Shown in pieces: positions 1 to 11,800 of a stretch of DNA of 64,000 bases. The notes under the pieces are model-generated. The model was given only the letters and a program-made list of their open reading frames with translations, had not been told where the DNA came from and did not search any database. Position 1 is the stretch's first letter, and each line of letters opens with the position of its first letter. The position numbers and the translations under genes are program-made. The DNA is from Anthopleura xanthogrammica (taxonomy: Eukaryota; Cnidaria; Anthozoa; Actiniaria; Actiniidae), in assembly GCA_964019055.1 (NCBI GenBank), contig OZ025219.1, positions 9,738,388 through 9,802,387 on the forward strand, read 5' to 3'.

Positions 1-707
1 TTCGTGCCCACGATATCAAGTCACGATCAGCCCAATAAACAGAAGTAAAGGCTCAGGCACACGGTGTATCATTGCTGCAACATTATTATTATTACAGTAC
101 TATTTCAGCAGCCAAATTAGAGAAAATCTCGATGTTTCCGTTTAATTTACAAGAGTAATACAAATTACATAAAAATAATAAAACAGACGTTCATATTTAA
201 ATATTTTAGTGTGAAGTTGCACGCAATGTTGCACCGTGTGTTGGAGCCTTGACATGACAAAGTATTGAGACAATTGTTCAAGATCCAATTCATTTTTAAT
301 CAATTCTAAATATCTTTCTCCTAATAAAATCATATTATATTTTTCACATATCAGACCTTTAAATAAGATAATATATATATATGTATACATCTAACTACAT
401 GTATTCTATTTGTTAAGTACTAACTATGAAATATTGATCAATCGCTCAGTCAAATACAAGTTGGTTATCTTAAGAAACGCTTCAAGTAAAATAGAAAAAA
501 AGATTATTGAACTTAGATGTTAATTAAGTATTATTATTATTAATGTGGTATTAATATATTATAATATATTGTTAGAGTATTAACAAATAAAGGAAAGAGT
601 TTGGCACCGATATGTGCTTGAAGTTCGAGTTTTCGATGAAAATAGAATTCAAAATTTACACTTGCTTTGGTGATAAGTGAAATTCTTTTCTTTTCTTTTC
701 TTTCTTT

Positions 708-748
<41 letters not shown>

Positions 749-1359
749 ACATATCTCTGACAAAAAATGAATCGTTATACCCATAACAAACCAGATAAGC
801 TTTCTATAACTTTCGTTTTCAACCGATAAAACTATAAGATAAAAGAGAAGAAAATAATAAAATTTGCGTAAATTAATTTGATCAAAAAACTGGTAAAGTT
901 TTCAGCGATGGCAGATCTAAAATCACCTAAATAAAATAATCGTTTCCAGCACTATAATTTCCACGCTGTAGCCAATTTTCCATATATAACTGAACTGCTA
1001 CTTATCTCTTTGATCCAAAGCAGTATTTCTGTATCAAAACTGTCTCTACACAGCAAGGAGTGGCTGAGCAATGTCAAGCTAGACATTTGCAAGTCATATA
1101 AGCTTAACAAAATTACTTTGAAACCGAAAAGATGCAACAATAAAATTATATATTAAAAAAATATCGTTCATAGACTTCAAAACTACTAAAATCAAGGTGC
1201 AGAATACTGACTAAAAATTATGCAAATGCCAGGGTGCAACAGCAAAATGGCTTTCTTAAACAGTTAAATGGCTTTCCTTGCTGATTTTAGCATAATAAAC
1301 GCAAACATAAGGTACACTTCTGCACAACCGCAAAATGGCTTTCAAGAACATAAATGGCT
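1..1359. other. AT-rich sequence without a supported gene
   Basis: No coding exon is supported. The stretch holds a CTTTT/CT microsatellite at about 684-746. Positions 200-250 carry a partial copy of a dispersed element recognised by its GCAATGTTGCACCGTGTG core. From about 1230 there are loose copies of an AAATGGCTTTC motif that leads into the 111-bp satellite. The short open frames here have no domain features. Confidence 0.6.
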
Positions 1360-2136
1360 TTGGTTATTAACATTGTTACACTACTATCTGCAACAGCGAA
1401 ATGGCTTTCTATGGCACTTAGTTGGCTTACATTAAAATTCGCTATACAAAATACGTTAAAAAATTTCATTTTGGTTATTAACATTGTTACACTACTAGCT
1501 GCAACAGCGAAATGGCTTTCTATGGCACTTAGTTGGCTTACATTAAAATTCGCTATACAAAATACGTTAAAAAATTTCATTTTGGTTATTAACATTGTTA
1601 CACTACTAGCTGCAACAGCGAAATGGCTTTCTATGGCACTTAGTTGGCTTACATTAAAATTCGCTATACAAAATACGTTAAAAAATTTCATTTTGGTTAT
1701 TAACATTGTTACACTACTAGCTGCAACAGCGAAATGGCTTTCTATGGCACTTAGTTGGCTTACATTAAAATTCGCTATACAAAATACGTTAAAAAATTTC
1801 ATTTTGGTTATTAACATTGTTACACTACTAGCTGCAACAGCGAAATGGCTTTCTATGGCACTTAGTTGGCTTACATTAAAATTCGCTATACAAAATACGT
1901 TAAAAAATTTCATTTTGGTTATTAACATTGTTACACTACTAGCTGCAACAGCGAAATGGCTTTCTATGGCACTTAGTTGGCTTACATTAAAATTCGCTAT
2001 ACAAAATACGTTAAAAAATTTCATTTTGGTTATTAATATTGTTACACTACTAGCTGCAACAGCGAAATGGCTTTCTATGGCACTTAATTGGCTTACATTA
2101 AAATTCGCTATATAAAATACGTTAAAAATTGTCATT
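1360..2136. repeat. 111-bp tandem satellite, about 7 units
   Basis: Units begin TTGGTTATTAACATTG at about 1360, 1471, 1582, 1693, 1804, 1915 and 2026, a constant 111-bp step. The inner units are almost letter-perfect; the first and last are slightly diverged. Because 111 is 37 x 3, open frames of over 250 codons run through on both strands. They are 37-residue repeats produced by the array, not genes. The near identity suggests recent amplification. Confidence 0.95.
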
Positions 2137-2472
2137 CTTTTCTAGCAAATATAAAAGGAATACGTTATACCTTATGATTTAGCTATGTAAATTAATAAAA
2201 TAATAAATACGACCGTTTATTATCTAGCTGTTCTAATATACTGAATATTTTGTCACTCAGCTTTGATTGGCTGTGGTCTTTCTACGTATACATGTTGGCT
2301 GTAAAATCAGTTAACTTTACATGGTCTTTAAAGTCCTGAAAAATAAAGTCAGTTATATCTTACTATTAGAATATCATAAAAAATTGATAAAAAAAATAAA
2401 AAGTAGATTCGCAGTCCCATCGTATAATAACGTAACCGTAACTACGCGTTGTGATTGGGTTAATTACTGGAA

Positions 2473-2614
2473 GACAATAGACCCCTTGCACGTGACGTCA
2501 AAGCAGCTCAATTTGGAGAACAAAACAAATGAATTTCAATCTCCTGAGAATTCGAACCTATTGTTTTGTCCTCCCAAAATCGAGCTGTCTTGATGTCACA
2601 TGCAAGGGGTCTAT
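2473..2614. mobile_element. MITE, ATAGACCCCTTGCA family, copy 1
   Basis: A 140-bp element with imperfect terminal inverted repeats: it starts ATAGACCCCTTGCACGTGAC and ends TGCAAGGGGTCTAT. The centre contains ACAAAACAAA and TTGTTTTGTCC arms around CTCCTGAGAATT. Related copies occur at 28090-28224, 37757-37880 and, partial, at 52362-52445. It codes for nothing, so a non-autonomous DNA transposon with a TA target is the likely class. Confidence 0.8.
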
Positions 2615-2826
2615 GGGAAGGCCATACCATGCCGTGTACGCGTTGTAAGTCAGTACCGTACGTTTCCCACTCATACGAAAACGGTTGTTATGGGAAGCCA
2701 TTTCAATGTTACAGCATGTTGTACCGCGTCATGTTGTACCATGTGCGTGCTGTAAGTTAGTACCACATGTTTCCCAAGGAAATAATTTTTTCCCTAACAG
2801 ACTCAAAACTCTTATTTTTTACCTTT

Positions 2827-5800
2827 TTACAATCTTTCGTTGTTAGAAGGAACACCTTGTTTTTCTTCCACTTCACGGAAGACAGCAGGATCTGGAGAAA
2901 GTCCATTCCTTAATTTCTGTTCAACAAACAAAAAAATGATTAGCGATGTGCATTTTGTTTCTTCAAGCAATTTTTTTCCTTTATAATAATATAACAGGAT
3001 TCCCACTCATCTGGAAAAATGAAATTCTTTAACATTTCTTTGACCCAAAAACCATTTTTCACTGACCACACTGTGCACTTATTTTATGGAAAATGGTAGT
3101 TTGGCCACAGGAAGCCAAACTAAGTTATTCAGAATTTAAAACTATTTTTTAAAGGCTGACGGAAATTCCCTGACTTTTCACTGACTTTTGAGTAATTTGC
3201 AAAACTTCACGGACCAAAATTAAAATTCCCTGACAATTCCCTGACCTTGATAGAGTTCAGAATTCACTGACGTTTCCCTGACAGTGGGATCCCTGTATAA
3301 CTACAAGTTCAAATGTAAAACTGTTACCTCTCTGAAGGTGGCTCCTTTGGCTTTGTAAAACTGCATAACAGCAATTACAGGTATGAAGGTCATGGAAGCG
3401 AAGGCAAGGAACCAACCAACCCCCTCAGCCCACTGGGGGTAGGGTTGTTTGTTGTAACTGACTCCAGACCACATGACGAGTTGTGCAATAATGATCAGCT
3501 GAAAAATGGCAAAAAATTATGATTATTCACAGCATTTTGATGATAAGTGAATAAGAAGGAAACTATTAAAGTTTCGGACTAGGTGTATAGCCAGTCATCA
3601 CGCCAAGTGAGGGGGGACCTAAGGTTTTACGGTGATGCAGTTTTGCCTTATTCTTGGTGCAGTTTTATGGTAATTTTTATTTCAACCAGCAGTATTGTGG
3701 TTTTTACAAGACTACACGGTTTGCAGTTATTATAAATCTTAGGCTGTGGTAATCTGTGAAAAAAGTCTATGTGATCTGTCTTAGTGAATGCAAGGCCAAA
3801 GCAAGTAATGCGGTATTGCGGTTTTTTAATTTCTCTCTCTTTGGTTTTTCAGTATTTGAGCTCCCCTTATGCCCCCCCCCCTCCCCCCCTCGCAAGTATG
3901 TCAGTGGCCCGGAGCACAGCTCTAACTAGTTTGAATTAGTTTGGGTTGGTTTGAGAGGAGGGAGGAAAAACCAGAAAAAAACCTGTCAGTCAGAAAGAGA
4001 ACCAACCAACTTGGCTCACATTTGGTGACTGGGAATCAAACACATGATGGCTCAGGTAGGAGGCGAGCATTTTACCGCCACACCATCCTGATTTGTAAGA
4101 CCTTTGTTGGAGTGAGAGAGAATAATCAAAATTTTCAACTAGGACTGTTGTGCAAGGAATATAAAGATGCCATATTTTGGAATAATTGATAATCTTACCA
4201 GGCAAACGACGGGAGAAAGAAACTTCCAGCAAATGATAAAGTAATAGTTTGGTTTTTTACCAATCATGTTTTCAATCATTGTGCTTATTCTTTCAGTACC
4301 TATAAAACAAAAAGAAAAGAATAAAATGAAAAAATGCATGACTGTATCAAAAAATGAATGAATGATTGACTCTGATTGACTGACCACTGGTCACTTGTCT
4401 GACTGACATGACTGACTGACTTATTAACAGACTGACTGATATAGACCAACTGACTGACAGATCACTGGACTGAGTGACCGAATGACCGACCGACCGACCG
4501 AACGGCTGACAGACCAACCGACAGAAGGAAGGAAGCAAGGAGAAGAAATGAAACTCAATGTTTACTCTCCTATCACAAGCATTATCTTTTAAACTTACCA
4601 ACTCCCCAACCTATGAATGCCACTTCACAGAATCCAATGAAAAGTAGAGAGACACCACCTGACTGGTAATCAAACAGGTTGAATACATACATGCCACCCT
4701 GGTACAAGAAAAAAGCAATAACATGTGAATGATCAGTAAAGTGCATGCATGGGTGTACTTCTCAGGACACTTTGATACAAGAGATCTCCTGATGGAGTTC
4801 CAAGAAGAGGATTTCTCATGTTTATTAAAATTAATCATGATTATATGCTTTTTTCTTAAAAAAAAAAACAACCTTTAAATTTCATTGATCCAACCCTGAA
4901 ACAACCTCTGGGCTGATCAAAGTCAGAGCATGGCTAACTCACATATCCAACCCTGAAACAACCTCTGGGCTGATCTAAGTCAGGGCACTGAGCTAACTTA
5001 GGTTTTCTTCAAAGGGAGGAAAACCAGAGAACCCATAGAAAAACCCTCACATCAAGGAAGAGACTGAGTCTGGGAATCAAACCGAGACTCCAGAGGTGAG
5101 TGCACTACTGCTACATCACACTTAAAAACCCATTCTTTTTCATTCTTACCTCTGCACACATGGGAATAGCAAGAAGAAGCATAGCCAGACATGCTACAAT
5201 GAGATACAACCACTTGTATTTCTGCAAGTACTTGGGGTATTCATCAGCAAGTCCTGTGATCACACATTCAACCATAGCAAACTAAAAGAAAGTGAACAAC
5301 GAAACCAAAGTCAATCATTGAAGGAAAAATAATTGTATGATAATTAACCGTCATCCACAACCAGAGAATTTTTTAAGGAGTGGAAAAATGAAAGGGAAAA
5401 CAGATGTTAATCTCCAAGTAAGCGTTTTCACAGGTGAACAACAAGTTACCAAATTACTACCGAAATTACTCAACTGCTAGCACTGCCGAAGAAAAGATTG
5501 ATCATTTTTTGAATTTCGGTTAACTCACGTGACCATTTGGAGAGCTTCAAAATAATGGTCATGTGACCAATTGGAGCACTCCAAATAGGCACGTGAGCTT
5601 ACCGAAATTCAAAACACGATCGATCTTTTCTTTGGTGGTGCTAACAGTTGTGTAATTTCGGTAGTATGGTGAAGATTTCAAGCATTTTTAAAGAGACACT
5701 GAAGGAGTTTATTTATAAGAAGTTGTTCACTTATGAGAATTACAAGAGAGAGAGAGTCAGATAATTTAGTAAGGGATGCAGCCAATATTAAATGTGCTAC

Positions 5801-8800
5801 CGGATCCGTTGAATTGAAAGATGTTCATCGTGTTCATCACATTTTGGGATATATAATATATATATATAACCGGTTCACTCCTTAAAGAAAACATGCACTT
5901 ATCCTTGAAAAGTATGTACCCCAATTAAGAAAAATGTTTTTGAACTTTATTGCAGGGCTTCAATCAGCTGATAAAAGTCTTTGAATCTAATTATCTGCTC
6001 CAAATGGTGATCAAACACTTGAGCTGTCAGTCAGAAGGAATTCTATTGAAAACTTGTGATTCAGCTGATGAACACGTCAGCTGACAAACATGTGAAATGA
6101 TATCACGTGAAACCCAGCAATTAGCCTTTTTGTGAATTTCCAGTAAGATAGTTAATTTTTGTACATCTTTACATTCCAATTTGAGCTGCGTATATTGAGA
6201 ACATGTCAGAAGGTGTCTACACCCTTTAGCAAGTTCTCTCAAGGAGTCTGCTTGTCTTCTTTTAGGAGTGAGTTATACAAAATAGGTGGAAGGGTTACTT
6301 ATTGATGATGGGATGGTATGGAAGGGTGTAAAATGGGAGGTAAGTCATGATATGAAACAAAATCTCTGATTGATTAGACACTTCTGATATCCCTTATCAC
6401 CCTTGACACATTAGTAATACATTGGCAAACATCAAAACAAATAGCCATGAGTATAGACAACCTAATGGATGCTATCCTCTCCCTCAAAACGGTCAAGCAT
6501 AGACCACCTATAGTTACTGGCTGACAGTCGGGTAAGAGTTGAATGACACGTGTTGGCTAGTTACTAAGTACATCATTACTGTGCGGATACTCCAACCGGG
6601 ACCACTTTGATAAACTAGTGTCATTAACCAATCATATTGCGATATTTAGTTCAATATTTTTAACCAGCCAATCAGATAGCACATCAATGTAAAAAGAGCA
6701 TGAGAATGTGATAATCTGATTGGCTAATGCTGTTATCAGTTCTATCTCTGTCTAGTTTACTGTTATCTGATTGGTCAGTTTTATCCAAGTGGTCCCGGTT
6801 AGTGTGTCTGCACAGTAATGATCTTGGCGGCTTCCTTAGCAACTGTGTTAGTAGTGTAACACTACAATTCTATTCTGGATATCTCAAACCCCCATTATTT
6901 TGATTATCTTTCCCTTGGAGGTTCAAGATACTGGGCCTCCAATGTAAGTCCCTTTCAAGTCTCGGGCTCTCAGATTTGATGTTGCCAATGTATCACGTAT
7001 TGGTGAGCATGTTCATATCCCAATAGTTCCTTTCACAATTCCCTGCACCATCTTGAAAGGTAGCTGTGCCTTTGCATCAAAGCGAGACAAACAGTGAGCA
7101 ATGATAGAGACCTTTTTTTAATACCTTGGACAATTATTCAAAGGCACGGCTTCCTTTCAAGATGGCACAGGGAACTATGAAGGGGACTATTGGACATGAA
7201 TAAATATCACACTGCCATGCCATAATACTCTTTATCTGCCGAGTGGACAGTATAAGAAATAATTCAAGATTAAGTGCTAGGAATAAAGGAGCGAATACGT
7301 ACAGCCCCACACCACCTCCCTCACAAATCTACACATCCCCCTCCCCCCAATGCTATTCTCCCAATTTCAATTAAAGACCTCCCTTCCCCTCCCCCCTCCC
7401 TATTATGATGAGTTCTGTCCTTGTTCTTGTACATATTCAAATCTTTTACTCCCAACACTGACCAACTATTCTTGACTTCCTAACTATTTCCATGGCAACC
7501 AGTAATTAATTACTAACTGTTTCCATGGCAACTAGTAATCACTTTTTAGCCAATCAGGTTTTGGTTGCTTCAAACCACAGCAACATCCAAAACATCAGTC
7601 AGTTTGTAACTTTATACTTGACGTTTTCTTTACTGTACGATGCTTCTCTTTTTGATGCTGTTCTAACTAGTTTACTCTCAAATTTTCTTAAGTTCTGCTT
7701 CACTCCACAAAATACTGTGTTATGGCATGGAGTGCTTAAATGTTTAGGATTCAAATAAATAGTCATATATGAGTATAAAAACATGTTTTAAAATCTTGAA
7801 TGCCGGCAAACAAATCATTAAAGAACCAACTCTTTCAGTGAAACAGGTAGCAAAGCTTACCACACGAGAACATACTAGGTAGCACAGCTAATGGAGCCTG
7901 CCTCGAAACACCCGGTAGACGCCAGGTGGAACCTGTTCTATAGCGATAACGAATAGGAATGTTGTTGATCATCAATAAATTAAAAAAAAGAATTAAAGAG
8001 ATTAGAAAATAATTAAGTTAAGCGGTTAAAAGTTACAAGATATTTTAGTATATGAAGTTGTGCAGAATTTGGTTAGAATTAACCAGCGCAGAAAAGTTAA
8101 TAGATTAATATTTTAGGTCATAAAAATGGTGTTAAAATTGATCTATTACAAAAAGCTTGACTTGTTATCAGCAAGTTTTGTCAATAAGATAAGATAAGTA
8201 ATTTTATTATCCAAGTTAAAGGAGAAAACCTTTCAAAAATGGAAGATAAAACAGATTCAAAGTATCAGGCATGATTATACATGCAGTCACAAAAATCTTT
8301 TTTTTTTTTTATACGTAGACTATGATGATGACCCTGCCCTGCCTCCTGCCCCCTCCCACCTACCCAGCCCCTAACACACCCCTAAGGGGAAATTGTATTC
8401 CGATGTTTTTACTCTCATTGCAATTCAAGCATGAATGCTATTGCAAGGATTTGATAATTTAAATCAGAGCTCAATATACAATAGTGTGACAAGAGCTGTC
8501 ATTTGACATGATCAAATTAGGGCTTAAAATAACAGCCGTCGTCGCTGGTCACAGGGCTCGAAATAGCAGCCTGCCAATGGCCAAAAGCAAAACTTAAGGT
8601 TTGGCAGGCAAAAATAAAGGTGAACTGCCAAATCGAAAATACAAATAATAAAAAGGCAGGCAAAATTTACTGGACTGGCAGGCTGTAATTGTTTCCTATT
8701 TTGAGCCCTGGGTTATGATGACTGGTCAAGTTAGTTTTAGCTTGGTCATACCTCATTTCTAGCTCAACATTACTGTTCAAAAAGAACTGGCAAGGCAAAG

Positions 8801-11800
8801 ATTTGACTGAACAAGTTCCAATTTTGGCCACACATTGTTTTGTTGTCTGACTTAGAAAGTTATTTTAGAGACAAAGATATGTTGCTAAATGTCTCACATC
8901 ATTATGAATAGGTCACTTTTGTCCATTGACAGCAGCACAATCGACAGCAGCATAAATTTTTTAAAGGTGTGGCATATTGAGCTCTGACTTAATACCACCA
9001 TATGTTACCCTCATACCCTGACCACTCCCAAGTTAATGACTTTATCCTAATACCCCAAAGAATGTAGGTATTTAACAGTTAGACCTCTTATCTTCATGGG
9101 TTTAGTCAAAATAGCTTGCACTTCGTCATGTGGGATGCGGACTTGGTTATGTGGATTGATACAGACTTGACAAACACATGCAGGCAAAAGGTCTAACTAT
9201 TTTAGTATAAACAAACTAGTCAGACTTTCACTCCAAATCTTAGCAAAACTACAGCGAAAACCACTTATCAATGTTTCAATTTGTTTTTCTCTACTTGTGG
9301 TCTATCACTAATACACCGTAATAGCCAATCAGAATGCAAGATTTGTAATAGTCTACTCATTTGTTTATACTCAATCCCATTATTGACCAACCCAGACTGC
9401 TCATGCATATGCTAATAGTGTTATCTTTAGCATCATATTTACCTGGCTGTCAAGACCAAGAGTCAAAATCATGAAGAAGAACAGAATTGCCCATAAGGTT
9501 GACACAGGCATCTGTGCAATGGCTTCAGGATATGCAACAAAAGTTAGGCCTGGACCTAGGGGTTCAAGCATAAGGCATAATAAGGATACAGTAACAATTT
9601 TTTACAAAAAATATACAGTTAGGTGATTATTCCAGAGATGTAATGAACATTTTTGGTGACTAAAATCTCCATCAATATCAGATAGCCCTGTTGAAACCAG
9701 AATGAATTTTGCCTTGACTGAAGTTTGATTAACAGAAACAAAAATGTCAGATGCTTGGGTTGGGATCAGGTCTCAGAAATATGAAAAGTGCTGTAAGTTA
9801 TAAATTTGAAATCATTTCTCACCACTTGCAGCTACTTTATCAACTGTTGTTCCCAGGGTGAACGCCATGAAACCCATAACACTGAAGATGACAAAACCAG
9901 CAAAGAAACTGGTGCTGCAGTTGATGAGAGAAACCAGTACAGCATCACTGTAAAAGAAAACACCCAAAACAGTTACATAAAAGAAGTCATAAATATAAAT
10001 GAACTTACAAACTGTGCTAACATAGATATCTCATTGTGAGGCTCATGATCACTAGGTGCCAGATTAACAAACTGTGCTAACATAGATATCTCATTGTGAG
10101 GCTCACTAGGTGCCATACTAACAAACTGTGCTAACATAGATATCTCATTGTGAGGCTCACTAGGTGCCAGACTAACAAACTGTGCTAACATAGATATCTC
10201 ATTGTGAGGCTCACTAGGTGCCAGACTTACAAACTGTGCTAACATAGATATCTCATTGTGTGGCTCACTAGGTGCCAGACTTACAAACTGTGCTAACATA
10301 GAAATCTCATTGTGAGGCTCACTATATAGGTGCCAGATTAACAAACTGTGCTAACATAGATATCTCATTGTGAGGCTCACTAGGTGCCAGACTTACAAAC
10401 TGTGCTAACATAGAAATCTCATTGTGAGGCATACTAGATACCAGGCCCCCACCATGTGACAACACAGGGACCCCAAGGTTGGACACTCACAAATAATAAA
10501 AATAAGACATGCATTTTTTACAATTTCAATATTTTCCAATTACTTGTGTTCAATGACAAGGGATTCCTAAATATTAATTGGTAGTACCCAAAACACAATT
10601 CTTGGGACCCTAATTTAAGTGTTATGTGGTTTCCAAGGACTCAATAAACCCTTGTGCAATCACTGATAACTGATAAAGACTAGACCATACAATTCTGCTG
10701 ACTCACCTCTGACAGTTATTATGGAATTTGTTGTAGCTTCCAAATGTGACAAGGGACCCAAAACCAATACCAAGCGAGTAAAAGATTTGTGTGGCAGCAC
10801 GAACCCAAACCTGCGAAGAAAGAAAAAAATTTAAAATCTTGCGAAGTACGGGTGGCATAGCTGTGAGAGCGCGCTCGTCTCTAACCAATGTGACCCAGGT
10901 TCAAGTCCCATGCGGCTCGGTGTGGCATGTGAGTAGAGTTGCTTGTTATTTCTTAGTGTCACCATGTCTAAATAGGGTAAAGTCAATATTTATCAAAAAT
11001 GTAACTGGTATATACCTCTGGATTGGCAAGTTTCTCCAAGTCAGGCTTGACGTAAAACAAGACTCCATCTAGAGCCCCTTCAAGAGTAACACCACGGAAG
11101 AAAAGAATAACAAGAATGATGTATGGGAATGTTGCTGTGAAATACACCACCTAAAAAATAACACATGATAACAATTAACGAACCCAGCTTTGACCTTTGG
11201 TGCAATTTATCCATTATTATATTACAGTATGTTTCACAAAGCTTTTGAAAGTAGATTCCGAAGTTTGTTTGGAAGTTCCAAAGTTTAAGTTGTACTTTGG
11301 AATCAAGGTTTTCTCTTCGACGCCATCTTTAATTTGAAGCCAACCTCCAAATTTGTTTTTTTCCAAGCTCCGAAAATCAAAACTAATCAGTCAGTACCTT
11401 TAATATTTTTGACTGGCAGCAGTAAAAAACAAATTCAAATGGGCAAACTTGCATCTACATAGTTTCACATGTTTATGAAAATATCAGTAAATATCAGTGT
11501 GACTTACTTTTCCTGAAGACTTGACTCCCTTCACCAAACAAAAATATACCATGAGCCATGCTATGATGAGACAAACCACTAAATTCCAGCGGATCTCACC
11601 AAGATCATTGATACTGTCATTGATGTGAAGGATTTCATTGCTGAAAAATCAGATACTTATTTAGTATGATGCTGGCATTTGACTTTGCGTTACTACATCA
11701 GGAAGTACACACAATTATAAATCTTAAGACCTAATTCCCAAGATTCTCAGATGTACATGCCAAAGCCTCAGTTTGGATATATAATTATTAGGGATTTAAG

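Noticed and set aside
1287..2135. Long ORFs on both strands (282 and 253 codons)
   Set aside because: They are read-through of the 111-bp satellite, whose period is a multiple of three. Both frames are 37-residue repeats with no domain.
9973..10344. 123-codon ORF with [10 protein letters not shown] repeats
   Set aside because: Minisatellite in an intron of gene A; no start context or domain.
10845..10930. Possible functional tRNA genes here and at 37066 and 61085
   Set aside because: Box A and B are present, but no paired acceptor stem or proper anticodon arm was found. They are followed by SINE bodies.
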